Below are positions 43,671-55,167 of a stretch of 64,000 nt of DNA, piece after piece. The notes beneath the pieces are model-generated. The model had not been told where the DNA came from. It searched no databases and saw nothing but the letters and a program-made list of their open reading frames with translations. The first letter of the stretch is position 1, and every line of letters starts with the position of its first letter. A program made the position numbers and the translations under genes. The DNA lies in contig CM062816.1 in NCBI GenBank assembly GCA_031772625.1, forward strand, positions 636,428,352-636,492,351. Reading direction: 5' to 3'. This stretch comes from Pinus tabuliformis. Lineage: Eukaryota; Streptophyta; Pinopsida; Pinales; Pinaceae.

Positions 43671-45354
43671 TCGTGTCTTGTTAGTTTGTTTGTGTTTCTC
43701 TTGTTGTTTGTTTCATAAACTTAGAAGTAGCAATCAAACTGCATTTTCCATTAACAAATGCAAAGTAGACATCTGCTACTTCAATCCATTCACTGGATCT
43801 GTTTATGATTTGAACAGCTGATTCATAAACTAACTGATTGCATTTGTAATAGCTCTTAGACCCCCCCTTAGATCTACCTCTGATTGTGCATTACTGATTT
43901 CTTTTAAGCTGCAAACTGTGACCCAGAACCCGAAAAGAATTCTCGTTTCTGCGCCAACGCAGTTACTGTGAAGGGAACCTGCATTTCAACGCACTTCCCG
44001 AGAGGTCAACCTGTGTTGCAACGTAGTTTCTCTGTTTTATAGGTGCGTTGATCAGCCTGGCCCTGTGCAGCTGAGGTTCTTGTGCTTCACTCTTTCCAGT
44101 TTTGTCTTTGATTTTTGCAGCCTGTGATCAGTGTGTGACTGTTTCAAACCCCTTTTCCTTGTTGATATTCCGCCTCAGTTGTACAAAAGAACTCTAGATG
44201 TTTTTGTGTGTTAGTTGAGTCGTTTACAGTTTTCCATTGTAAAAGTAGAATAATCGTACCGTTGTCCTTTGATTTAGATCTGTCGCAAGTGTCAATTTTG
44301 AACATAAGATAAAGTTTATTTGCTGCTGATAGTCGATTATGCTTTTACTTTTGCCTTTGGTTTGAATTTGTGACTTTCTAGTGTCGAAATGAGTATTTAT
44401 TTCAAAATCATAAAGTTTCGTAATCATATTTACCTTTTTGATTTCAAAAAGAAGCTTGTTTATGTGTGTCGCTTGAAAGCAAATTCAGATTTGTACATCA
44501 ACTTTCTTTTTAGGCATCAATATTAAGAAAGTGAAAAACAAATACATGCATGTGCATTTGCATATTGACAGTCCCTTTGGCTTGATTTAGGGAAGTGCAT
44601 TTACAGTGTGTTGTTTGCTCTTTGTGAAAAGATTGTGTCTTTCTTTTCCCCTTGTAGCCAGGATTTTCATTGTTGAAAAGAGATAAAAGTTTGTTTATCA
44701 TCTTTAGATTGCATTTTAGGAATTAAATCTACATCTCGTGGTGAACCCAAAAGGTAAAATTCATAAGAAAGATCAACTTAAAATAAATTCAATGAACCTA
44801 ACAATGCTTTGGAAATTAACGCACAACATTTAAAGGTCTAGGCTAGAGACGTATTCCAGCGTCGTAAAGCCTGGTAACTGTTGTCCTCACTAATGGTTGG
44901 GTGATTCCTCCACTTTGAGAAGATAAGTGCCAGTACGGACTTGTGCTCCCACGTACCGTCGAGTATATATTGGGAGACCCCTATAGGCTTAAATCCTTTA
45001 TCCATAGGAAGCCGTGTCGGCCGCCCTACTGATCGCAATGCACTGAACACAACATTCGGGAAGATTGACTGTCGTACTGTAAAAGGTATTCTGCAATTTT
45101 GCCATTGGTTTGGTACTCCCTCTACCTAGACCTCCAGAGGAGTCCCTTTCGTTCCTTTTCAGACTCTTTAATGGAAAAGGTCCATTTGAGCACTTGTCAC
45201 TTCAGGCTCATTAAAAATCGAAGGAGACTAGAGTCATCTTTTGTTTTTTCTCGACTCTTAAAAACTGATAAAAAAAGTTGTGTCAAAGCGTGTTAAATTT
45301 TTTTTTAAACGGAATATTCATACCCCTTTCCCACGTTGATCTTGGGTTGAGAAA
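43671..45354 (+). other. Leader region of the 20-kb element
   Basis: No convincing coding frame over about 1.7 kb. It contains the word GACTCTTTAATGGAAAAGG and an 'actcgactcttaaaaactgataaaaa' stretch whose relatives recur near 60290-60330 (ACTCTCTAAAAATGAAAAGGACC). Confidence 0.5.
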
Positions 45355-46083
45355 ATGGAGCCTACCAACCAAGGAATTCCCCTTGGTGGAAATCCTAGTC
45401 CCTTCTCCTCTTGGGGAGATGTTGGTGCACCCCATATGGCCACATTGTCGCTTCCAAGACTAACAATTGGTTTGGCTGTATGGCTCTTCTCAACCTCTGT
45501 CGTTCAGAACACCACCTTTCCTGAACAATCAAATCAGCAATTAGACGAGTCCAGAGTTGCCCACCAACCTTCTACTTCCTCTAATTATTCCTCTTCTCCT
45601 TCCTCTCCGCTTGATGGAGCTGGTAAAGCTAAAAGCCAAGTTCCTAAGGAGAAGAAGGAAAAGAAGAAGAAAGAGAAGAAAAAGAAGGAACCAAAGGCGA
45701 ATGGGGGAAAACAAGTGTCGTCTAACGAAAATCAACACACTGCACCAAACAGGCCTAAATCGCCATGTGTCATTTGCAAAGGAGACCACTTTCACAGAGA
45801 TTATCCTTGCATCCCTCGGATATTAAGGGACTGGTCTCCTCGTTTGCACAATCCGGTGTCGTCAACCTCTGGTGATCATGTTGAAAGCACACCGTCAACT
45901 AGTGAAAGTGAAGCCCCAGGAAAAAAAGGGAAAGCTAGATTTCCTTGTAAACTGTACGAAGGCAATCATGCTATCCACCGTTGTCCCTTCTTAGATGAAG
46001 CTAAAAGAGTTTGGGATGATCGTCCGGTTTCACCGTTACGACTTCCTCCTGGATATAAAAACTCTTGCCGAGTCCATCAATAG
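45355..46083 (+). CDS. Gag-like protein with two zinc-finger-like motifs (20-kb element)
   Basis: A 242-codon frame starting MEPTNQGIPLGGNPSPFSSW. Residues 60-90 are Ser/Pro-rich, 95-125 an almost pure lysine/glutamate block (KEKKEKKKKEKKKKE), then a zinc-knuckle-like CVICKGDHFHRDYPC, a Ser/Thr-rich spacer, and a second, partly decayed finger CKLYEGNHAIHRCPFLDEA. This pattern is common in the gag products of plant non-autonomous or Tat-like elements. There is no clear capsid domain, so it may be a C-terminal gag half or a distinct ORF. It overlaps the following protease frame by 19 nt in the -1 frame. Confidence 0.6.
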   Translation: MEPTNQGIPLGGNPSPFSSWGDVGAPHMATLSLPRLTIGLAVWLFSTSVVQNTTFPEQSNQQLDESRVAHQPSTSSNYSSSPSSPLDGAGKAKSQVPKEKKEKKKKEKKKKEPKANGGKQVSSNENQHTAPNRPKSPCVICKGDHFHRDYPCIPRILRDWSPRLHNPVSSTSGDHVESTPSTSESEAPGKKGKARFPCKLYEGNHAIHRCPFLDEAKRVWDDRPVSPLRLPPGYKNSCRVHQ

Positions 46084-46880
46084 TTGAGAATCAAACTGGC
46101 CCGCCCAGGTGGTCAGCGGAAGCACCTACCATTGAAGATAAACCATCCAAATCCATACCAGATGAAAGTCAAAAGGTTGAGGTGCCAGTTGACCCGGTCT
46201 TGCCTTCAGAGGTTTTATCTTCAGATGATAAAGTCACTGAGGAGAACAAGGATGACACCGTCCAAATTCTCTTCATAAACAAAGACTCCGGCGAACATGG
46301 GGGCAGTTTACCCGTTCCTTTACCGCAGGAAGGAAGTTCGTCAGAGCCTTACCCAGCCGTCTAATCAGTCCCACCTCCAAGCTACCTAGTTGTCTCCTTA
46401 GACTGGAATCAACTAGGCAGACCCCGTTTACCAGCAAGCATACCATTCCGAATTATCGTTCAAATATATAGAATGGTTATGGATGGTACCATCATAGATG
46501 AGGGGGCTTTTGTGAGTATCCTTTCCTCAACTGCTTGGAAAGCGCTTGGTTCGCCATCGCTTTTGCCTGAGATGAGAAATCTGACGGGCTTTGGTAAAGG
46601 AACCAGTCGACCTTTAGGGATCCTTCCCTATGTGCCAATAACATTGAGAAGGAAGACAGTTCGCATGAACGTAATGGTGGTTCAAGGACCCTTAGATTAC
46701 AGTCTACTCCTTGGACGAGACTATATTTATTGCATGAGAGCTATTGTCTCCTCACAATTTAGAGTAATGTGTTTTCCGCACGAAGGAAGAGTGGTCAAGC
46801 TCGTGGACCAGCTTTCATTTCCTGGATCATACAGTGCGAATAGTCATATACCATCCCTAAACGGTATTTTTACGCAATAA
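46065..46880 (+). pseudogene. Retropepsin-like aspartic protease frame (20-kb element)
   Basis: Frame -1 relative to the gag-like frame. It opens with an acidic linker (DKPSKSIPDESQKVEVPVDP), has one TAA at 46362-46364, and continues to FRIIVQIYRMVMDGTIIDEGAFVSILSSTAWKALG. The active site reads DEGA where classic retropepsins have DTGA or DSGA; a DEGASVSILS form is familiar from plant Tat-like and non-autonomous elements, so this may be native. The second half, VPITLRRKTVRMNVMVV, DYSLLLGRDYIY and SQFRVMCFPHEG, fits the flap-to-C-terminal fold (LLGRD). No RT follows the stop at 46880. Confidence 0.75.
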
Positions 46881-49060
46881 ATGTCTCAATCCCCAGTCCA
46901 TCCTCCTGATGAGCGCGAGTAATCCGGGGGGATATGACTGAAACCCAAGGGGAATGCGTCTTGGTCTGCTTCGACAGGAAAACTTCGGGTATAGGGTAGG
47001 TTTCCACGGGAGAATATGACTAGTCTGTACCCCATCCGTGATTGGAAGAGGGGTTATTCTAGAATAATATTCTTTTGTCAAAGTTATGTGAGTTGGCGGG
47101 TATCGTCGCTCACCTTTTTATCTCAGTAGACATCGCCGAAGAAGTGTTTTGTTTGCGCCGCGAATAGAACAATCTTTGGGTAACCTGTAGGAGGTAGGCC
47201 TCTCTCGGTAAAACAAATGTTTTGGCATAAAAGAAGTAGAGGTAACCTTGAAACTCTGTTTTTTACCTGGGGGCATGCAAACCTTTTGGAGTGCAAGCGA
47301 AGGGCGACTATTTGTTATTTTTAAATTTTTAGGACCTCTAACCCTTTAAACTCGTAGGATTGGTCGTCACCTAACTTGCATAAAGAAAGGATGTGGGGCA
47401 AAACTCTGAAAATTGCCGTTTTATATGAGACATTCTTATCATATGACTGGATTAATCGAGCAGTGTTTACCACGAGGTTCAAGCTCGTTAAAAAATAAAC
47501 CTAGACCGAGCAAGTGTTTCCACCCGCATTTAAGCTCGTTAAAAAATGAACTATTCCCTGGTAAATAACCGCCATGAATGAAGCATTTCAGCCGTTAAAT
47601 CCTTGAACAATGTAAACTTTGAAACGGGAACTGATACTGTTACCCGTTTCGTAGAGATAGCAAAAAAATGACCCGATTTTAAAAAGTGGTGATGCAGAAT
47701 ACACATGTTTTTTTTAGAACATGGTTTTTGGAACTTTAATTTTTTTTCATGTTCAAGGATGAAATCAAGTTTTAGAATGGTAGTTATTTTCCCGCTGATT
47801 TTAAAAAGTGAGTATTCTGCATCACACCCTTTTTTTAAAAGACCTATTTTTTGACTTTTAATTTTCTAGTGTGTGAAATGTAGAAAATTATTTTCTAAAT
47901 TTGATTGTTTTTGAAGTCGTCATTTTATTCATATTTTCTTGTTTTCTATCTTTATTTTATTTTTTTTTAGGGGGGGTTTTATTGTTTTGCGTTTTTAAAT
48001 TAGAAAGTCGATAGTTTGAATTTTAGATAATCTACATATTTATACATCCTTAATTAATTTTTTCAATCCACATGAAATAATTGTTTCTAAAAAACAACAT
48101 TTTTTAACAATGGACATAAAAATAACCATTTTTAACATAAATATAACAAAAAAAATAAAAGTTTTGATAATTTTTTGCTAGAATTAACATGTCAAAATCA
48201 CAATTTTTATACAAAAATATTAACTAAAAATGGTCAAATAATAGTTTTTTTCATGAATTTCATGTCAAAAAAATAATAATAACAACTTTTTTTTTCAAAA
48301 AATAATAATTAACTTAAAAATCAATGCGAAAATCACAGTTGTGCTCTCTCTTTCTTTCACATACCAGACTCTTGATGGAAATTTCACCTCTTTTAAACTT
48401 TTCCAATCTGAGATTAGCTTCTTATTACTTAAAGCACTTGAAATATTTGTAGGCATGAGCTCAGGTGGAGTTCGTTCACCAATGTTTTTTGAAGATACAC
48501 CTTTAAGACTCTTTGGTCTAGAAAGATTCACAGAAATTTTCCTTGATGCCATTTTCCTAAAAAAACACATAAATTAGTAAACAAAAAAACATATTAACTT
48601 AAATTAACAACAAAAATATACCATAAATTTTTTATTTGTATAATCAGAATTGCCCAACCACCTCTAACGGGCAGGCGGGTCGATGGGCGAGCGGGAGGTC
48701 AGGTGAGGGATAATGAGACTAAGTGCACAATTAGGCAAGTATGGGCGAGCCCCTACCCATGCGCCCCCCACAACCCCCTGACGACTACATTGAAGCCCCG
48801 GCCCCATTAACTTATTCCTCTCACGAGAGATCTCTTGTCTGGATTCACTACACATTAATAATTAAAGTAACACGCCTGATCCAATCTCTGAAAATGATGA
48901 TGATGACAAATCCCTCGATATGATTACCAAGTTATTGAACTCCCTGCATCCATCAAATCTGTGTTTTCTCTTTGTTTCGCTCGCCAACTCTGTATTTCTT
49001 CGTGGTCCATCTTTTGCATGCCACGCTAGATGTTTGTTTTTAGCTGAATTTTATGTTTGA
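46881..49060. other. Post-protease region without RT; AT-rich
   Basis: Where RT would be expected there are no polymerase motifs on either strand. The part 47640-48300 is rich in A/T homopolymers and includes a repeated 'gattttaaaaagtg..gattctgcat' phrase (about 47672 and 47798). A 27-bp segment at 47608-47634 is the exact reverse complement of 59786-59812. Confidence 0.6.
48304..48570 (-). other. Antisense ORF, unassigned
   Basis: From the methionine at 48552 the minus strand reads MASRKISVNLSRPKSLKGVS, then NIGERTPPELMPTNISSALSNKKLISDWKSLKEVKFPSRVWYVKERESTTV, before turning into AT-rich hydrophobic sequence. The first 70 codons look protein-like and far less AT-biased than the flanks; the change near TTV may be an exon boundary. 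Antisense ORFs are known in some Tat-lineage elements, but I cannot match this one. Confidence 0.35.
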
Positions 49061-49077
49061 ATGAAGCTTCCTAAGCT

Positions 49078-49230
49078 TCCCCCCATCCCTCACCCTACCC
49101 CCTACCGTCCCCCCACACTCCCGCGCCCCATCCCCCCTCGCCCCCGCCCCCCTCCATCCCTCCAAACACCTGGCACCCCCCCCCCCCCCCCCCCTCCCCA
49201 AACCCCCTACACCCCGCAACCCCTCCCCGA
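49078..49230. repeat. C-rich low-complexity tract (G-quadruplex potential on the minus strand)
   Basis: About 150 bp, over 70 % C, including C19 at 49176-49194. It creates an artefactual proline-rich frame. It lies about 150 bp outside the left inverted-repeat arm and mirrors the G-rich tract right of the other arm. Confidence 0.92.
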
Positions 49231-51170
49231 GCGAGTAAACTTGTTTGAATAAGAATAGAAAAGGTGTTTGGTTTTTTCAATGCATGGATAGAGAGTGATT
49301 TGTTGTTCATATTTAAGTAATGATACTTTGTTTATGATTGAATTTCAACTTAATCTTTAGGTCTTCCGTTGTGATAAGAACACACATGTTTGACATCATA
49401 TTCTAGTGTAAAAATGTTGTTTCTACATTGATACATAGCTTAATCTCAAGTCTTTTACAAGTAGTTAAAGTGCCAAAAGGCACATGCAAGGGAGGTTGTG
49501 GGCTATTAGCTATAGAGCAATGAATACTACCATAGAGGGACACAACAATCACAAAAGGAGTCATTTGTGAGGAGATAATTGAGACTTAAATAAATATGGA
49601 TAAGTAGGTGGCAATCTAAAACAACTTAACATATCTTCCTTATTGTGTAGAAATCAATTTTAGTAATGTGATTGCGTGCATAAAATGAGTAAATATTTCC
49701 TTCAAACTTAAATCATTTAAACATCAAGCTTTGCATAGATGGTTTGTTTATTGAGTTATCAACATGAATAGTGCATGGTTTATTACCTTTTGCAAAGATT
49801 GGCCTTTGAAGAAATTTTATATGAAATGTTTTGACAACATTTATCCTTCTATTAAAAATGTAAATATTAGAAGATATACTTCCATTATTTTGGAGTTCCA
49901 CCTAGGTTTCCATTGTGTCGTTTCTAAGCCATTTTTCCTTCAGTTTAAGCATGTGTACAAATTTATTTATTTATTTATTAGAAAAAGTCAGAACAACAAT
50001 TAGAAGCCCCGCTTCACTCTAACAGTGATAATCGTAATAATTAGACAATATGATGGTATTCAACCTTGACTGAGGAATCCACATGTATGGTCCATGTATT
50101 AGATATAGAATATGGATATGCAAGCATTGAGAAACATTTCTTGGAATTTGAATTGCTCAACTTTTCATTCCTTTTGAGCATGACCTTTTTTTTTTAATTT
50201 TTTCAAATGCACTCACGAATGCTAAAGTAACAGTGTTTTCTCAAATTTCAAATATAAAATGTTATCCTTTGCTAGACATTCATATGCATACATCAAATTC
50301 ACATACTAACAAATAAATGCATTTTTTCCAACACATAAATGTAAAGACCTTATTTTTAAACATGTGTTTTACTTAATATTATCCTCACATTGATGAGTAG
50401 GGAGCCATGTAACATTAATTCCGATGTGATTATTCAACAAGAGTAAACACATAATTTGCTTTATAAATCGTTATTAAAAGAAAAATGGCATAATGTCACT
50501 ACTTTTGGGATTGTGTTAATCGATGAGACAAAACTCTATAGTATTGTTTCAAGGTTTCAGATAGAGTATATAAATAATTGCTTCTCCAATCCACTAATAA
50601 GTATGCCTTTCTTATTTATGTAATGCTATGATTTTCATATATGAATGTTCAACTATGTTGCCATTATTATTTGGGTTAAATGGGTGATTTCCAAGTCAAA
50701 TGCGTGCAACAAAATTTCCCACCTCTCAACATTGTGTGTTAAAATGACAAACCGACCTGAGAGTTGTTGAGACCGTTGGTTGCTTTAGATTTGAAAATCC
50801 TAACCTGTACGTATGTTTCTTTGAATTTCTATTATTTTATATAAATTAAATTAATCAATAAATCATAAGTTACATATGTTAATGCTCCACTTCTTTTATA
50901 ACATAAATAAACAAAAAAACCATAAGTTGACTCTTCGAATTCCCAGTCTGAATTCTGAGTGATCTCGTCGTCCGCGGTACACCAAACCCATCTGCAATGG
51001 TGTTATACACCATGTATTTTGAAAAGGACAACCCGTCAATCAACAAAGGAGAAAATTTCGTTATGCAATGAAGCTTTGGGCGGGCAACGTGGGAATAGAA
51101 TGAATTTGCGATATTATAATAGGAACAACCAAGTTTAAAGATCGGTTATAGTTCGGAATCAGTACACAAA

Positions 51171-51350
51171 GATACGACGCGTAGTTTCAAACTTTCATGT
51201 TATTTTTTTGTGCTATGCACAAAACCATATAACACTGTATGACTTTTGGCGGGTCGATTCCCGAAGATACGACGGGTAGTTTCAAACTTTCATGTTATTT
51301 TTCTGTGCTATGCACAAAACCATATAAAACTGTATGACTTTTGGCGGGTT
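51171..51350. repeat. Tandem duplication of the module tail (left arm)
   Basis: GATACGACGCGTAGTTTCAA...CATATAACACTGTATGACTTTTGGCGGGTCGATTCCCGAA is followed by a second ~90-bp copy. A comparable duplication of the tail is present in the right arm (56690-56850), so it arose before the arms were duplicated, or was copied between them. Confidence 0.85.
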
Positions 51351-51510
51351 GATTCCCGCCGCCGGTTGGGCCGGGTGGGGCAACCCGGGGTGGCGCTGCG
51401 CCCGCAGCGGCACCCTCGGGACGCCCCACCCGCCCGACCAGCGGCGAGTCGATTCCCGGAATCGACCCGCCGCCGGTCGGGCGGCGCGGGGCGGCCCGGG
51501 GGTGCCTCTG
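51343..51510. repeat. GC-rich hairpin A
   Basis: Contains GGTCGATTCCCGGAATCGACC, a near-perfect palindrome, next to GCCGCCGGTCGGGCGG-type arms. It truncates the lectin coding sequence. GC content is extreme against AT-rich flanks. Confidence 0.85.
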
Positions 51511-52178
51511 CTCCGTTGGCAATGGTAGCAATTGTGATCCATATTGCAATGGTAGTAGAAGTGTATCTGTGCGATTATCGCTGCTAGTCCAGAGAGAAAC
51601 ATTGGCTGAATCTATAATTTCGAGCACACCGCCACCAAACAATCTCATCCCTGCGACCCCCATGGCGCCCGTATTCGTAGACCAAATGGTTTTCCTATCT
51701 GAACCGATGACCCACCATTGATCGAGTCGGAAAGTACCAAATTCCCATCAGACTGCAACTCCAGAGACCCGTTGACCGAGACAGGGTTATCTCCAATGGC
51801 AGCCCACACAACCTCCCCATATTGCTGCTCAAATGATCCGAACAGCACGATGGATAGAACATACTCATTATTTCCCATTTCCACGAAGCTCAAGAAGGAC
51901 CAGGATTTGATTCCGGAAGCTAAGTCCTGATAAACAATATGCGTGACGAGAATTGCAATGGCGTTGTCTTCGTTATTGAGAGTCAATGAACCAACCATTG
52001 TACTCTCGTCAGAAAGAGACCAAGTTGTGTTGGTGCTGAGGAATCCATTATTATCATGCGCAATTACCAAGCAGTGGATCAGCATGAACATGAACAATAG
52101 AGCACAGATTAATCTGCAACGCCAACTGATGGATCTTTCCATGTGAACAACCGCAGCTGACCGAATTAGAAGTAGCAC
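51511..52178 (-). pseudogene. Bulb-type (G-type) lectin 5' fragment, left copy
   Basis: The minus strand from 52178 reads through a hydrophobic signal segment (RLICALLFMFMLIHCLVIA), then the lectin fold: LSDESTMVGSLTLNNED, WSFLSFVEMGNNEYVLSIVL, GEVVWAAIGDNPVSVNGSLELQSDGNLVLSD. A one-base deletion after the SINGGSSV block shifts frame, and the continuation (GVAGMRLFGGGVLEIIDSANVSLWTSSDN.TDTLLL) is in another frame. The remaining half of the gene (second lectin lobe, any S-locus/PAN/kinase domains) is cut off by hairpin A. Mannose-binding residues of the QxDxNxVxY pattern appear as QSDGNLVLS, with Tyr missing. Likely from a secreted lectin or lectin receptor kinase. Confidence 0.75.
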
Positions 52179-52980
52179 AGGGTGTCGATGAAATGATGTT
52201 AGAAGTTATAGAAACAAGGTCAAGCCAGATAGACATGCCAAAAAGACATGATCAATCTACACAACCGCTAGGCATGGTAATCAACGCGACAATTGTTTAT
52301 CATAATCAATGATAATTGGTTTAAAAAATGAATATCTGCCACATGAATCTTGTTTGTAATAAGGCTAGAGATTGATACACGAAACTTGAAGTGTATATTA
52401 AATGTATATTAATCGTTTATGAATAAACAATAATTAATATATACAAATTAAATTAATTTTTGTTAGAGTGTGATTATAATTATTCGTTTGAAAGTATTTC
52501 ATATAAAATGGTTAGGAAATAAAAATAAGTATTTTTTTATATCTTTTACTTCTTGTCACAACTAACCAAGTTCCACTATACTAACGATATTTGAAACATG
52601 ATTGCAAATATGTAGGGTATGGACCGCTGTGCCACAATACGATTTGATCGCCTACTGTTTGTCGTCACACGTTTCAAATCCGGTCAATTCACGTCAATTT
52701 CTTTATTAAAGCGATTCAAGTTATTTTATAACATTTGTGATCGTCAAATCAGAGCACTCAATTTCGCTATTAGACAAAGGATATTCTTTAACTTAATCTC
52801 CTCTGTTGGATTAAAATAAAAAATAAAGTCCCGACGCTCCATCGTTGAAATCGGAATGCCTGCGAGGGAATTATATCAAACTAACGACTGCGCTAGTGCA
52901 TCCCCACTGCCACAGTCGTCTCACACGTCAAGCCAGATAGACATGCCAAAAAGATGACGCACTAAAGGTAAAGCAGCAAT

Positions 52981-53120
52981 GCGGGTCGATTCCCGGAATC
53001 GACCCGCGGCCGGTCGGGCGGGGCGGAGCGGCCCGTGGGTGCCGCTGCGGGCCGCCACCCCCGGGCCGCCCTGCCCCGCCCCGCCCGACCGGCGGCGGAT
53101 CGATTCTCGGAATCGACGTG
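52981..53120. repeat. GC-rich hairpin B
   Basis: GCGGGTCGATTCCCGGAATC start, arms CGGTCGGGCGGGGCGG / CCGCCCCGCCCGACCGG, loop with alternating GGGCCGCC. About 30 bp longer than its partner C because of the loop. Confidence 0.85.
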
Positions 53121-53343
53121 CCAAAATTCATACAATTTTATATGGTTTTGTGCATAAGACAGAAAAATTAAGCCAGGTAGTTTGTTTGTTTTACTAGCGG
53201 ATTCGGCCACTAAAAATGGACAAAGATTATCGCATAAAAGATTTTTCTTTTTCCAGTAACTGCAAGCAATTATCAACACTATAATTTTATTGATGCCACA
53301 TAACGCTTCTCTGTGGTTTTTTAATTGGATCGCTCATCCTTAA

Positions 53344-54834
53344 GTTCCTCATGTGAGTTTAGTATATTTGATTATTTTTAATATTATGTAAACATGAAAT
53401 TGCTCACGAATGTTTTCCCTCGGTATTACGCTTCTTATAACTGATAGCAGGCTTCCTGTTTTTGCGGCTTCTTGGTTATGCGATAAGCATAGCGGTCATA
53501 CACTGCACGTTTAAAGATTGTTTTACAGTGGCTAGATAAATCCTAAAATTTTTAACTTCCCAAATTCAAAATTGTTATTCCAACTAATTTTTTCAACTCC
53601 AAATTTTGCATTTGCCATAATTTTTTACACATACTCTTCTCACCGAAAAAACTAAATATATCTTAAACCGCCCCTTTTCTAATTAAAAAAAAAAACTATC
53701 CAGAAAATCTTGTTTAAAAAATGTCTCTATTACTCACGTGATTCTCAAAACCGGTTTAAAAGATAAATAGTCACTTATTCCATAAACCCTACTTCGTACT
53801 TTTTCTTTTTAAGAAAACTCAAAACCCCGGTTCTTTAAAAAATGATTCTCTTTAAAAATTTATCTTCCACAAATTTTTATTTAACAAGTTTTGTATTCTT
53901 CAAGCAAACTTTTTCCTTTAAAAACTATCTCTGCTATTGCTAAGGTTAAAAAAAAAATACCCATTACTTCTAAAATTGGTGGTATCAGTTTCAACTTTTA
54001 TTCTTCGGGATCGATTACCCTATATTACCTTGCTTTTTTGTTTGTTAAATCACCTCTGTTATTTTTATATCGGCTGGATGCATCGTTATAATTATTTATT
54101 TTTGGGTATCAATAGGTCCGTTGTCGTTTTTTAACATGTCTGGCGAATCTGAAGGGTTATTATTAGATTTTGTTTAATGATGGTACAGTGACTAGTTGTT
54201 GAAAAGGGTAGTGTTTAAAAGAGTATTGTTTAACGAGGGACAATTTTGCTTGGGCGTATTGTTTTTGTTTTTTATTTATTTCTAGGGTAAAGTTTTGATT
54301 TAAAAGTGTATCAATCTAGATTTTAAAAATAGTAATAAGTTAAGCATTTTCAAGAATTTCTAGGCATCTAAAATTTTATAGTTTGATAGTTGTAACATGG
54401 ATTTCAAAAACTTTCAATTTAAATTTTCCAAAAAAACCAAGAAAATCTATATTTTGTAAGCCAAATTATCACCCAATTAAACTATATACACTATTTTTGA
54501 AAAGTTAAAAAGATTATTTCTTTTAATTTAATAAAAACAAAAATAACTATTTCAATAAAAAAATGATTTATTTCCAACTCAATAATTATTTATTTCACTT
54601 TGGCTAGATTTATATTTTAATAACCTATTAATTCAAGAAATATTTATTGCAACATATTCCTGGGATTAGAATTACAAGATCAATAGCTACAATGAAATAT
54701 ACTTTCTACCTCTACTATTATAGCTAATTAATGAAAGATTCCCGGCATCGAACACCAGCACAACCACCTGTACACACCCTTTTTTTACACGAACTTCCTC
54801 CACACATATTCTTTTTCACAACTTCCTCTTCGGA
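53344..54834. other. Spacer of the giant inverted repeat
   Basis: AT-rich 1.49 kb with short frames only (for example 53891-54091, hydrophobic and without motif). No transposase or polymerase motif. Confidence 0.6.
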
Positions 54835-55056
54835 TTAAGGATGAGCGATCCAATTAAGAAACCACAGAGAAGCGTTATGTGGCATCAATAAAATTATAGT
54901 GTTGATAATTGCTTGCAGTTACTGGAAAAAGAAAAATCTTTTATGCGATAATCTTTGTCCATTTTTAGTGGCCGAATCCGCCGGTAAAACAAACAGACTA
55001 CCTGGCTTAACTTTTCTGTGCTATGCACAAAACCATATAAAACTGTATGATTTATG

Positions 55057-55167
55057 GCGGGTCGATTCCCGGAATCGACCCGCCGCCGGTCGGGTGGGGC
55101 GGAGCGGCCCTGGGGTGTTCTCCGCCCCGCCCGACCGGCGGTGGGTCGATTCCAGGAATCGACCCGC
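55057..55167. repeat. GC-rich hairpin C
   Basis: Partner of hairpin B with a shorter loop: GGGTCGATTCCCGGAATCGA at one end, GGTCGATTCCAGGAATCGAC at the other, and complementary GGTCGGGTGGGGCGG / CCGCCCCGCCCGACC arms. Confidence 0.85.

Larger units (their letters stand above)
51298..53167. mobile_element. TIR-flanked module carrying a lectin fragment (left arm copy)
   Basis: Ends are ~50-bp inverted repeats: TTTTTCTGTGCTATGCACAA... at the left and its near complement ...TTGTGCATAAGACAGAAAAA at the right, each running into a GC-rich hairpin. The trinucleotide TTA sits directly outside both ends (51295-51297 and 53168-53170), the target size of PIF/Harbinger-type insertions. Cargo is the lectin 5' fragment plus about 0.8 kb upstream. 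No transposase is visible, so it would be non-autonomous. TTA in AT-rich DNA can be chance. Confidence 0.55.
49385..53343 (+). repeat. Inverted repeat, left arm
   Basis: Starts CATGTTTGACATCATATTC. Sample pairings with the right arm: 49385 with 58648, 52178 with 55969, 53343 with 54835. The pairing is not perfect (for example a T lost in the lectin frame), which argues against an assembly mirror artefact. Confidence 0.92.

Noticed and set aside
49061-49252. Proline-rich ORF in the C-rich tract (and the mirror ORF at 58627-59019)
   Set aside because: Homopolymer-driven translation of low-complexity C or G tracts; no start context or domain.
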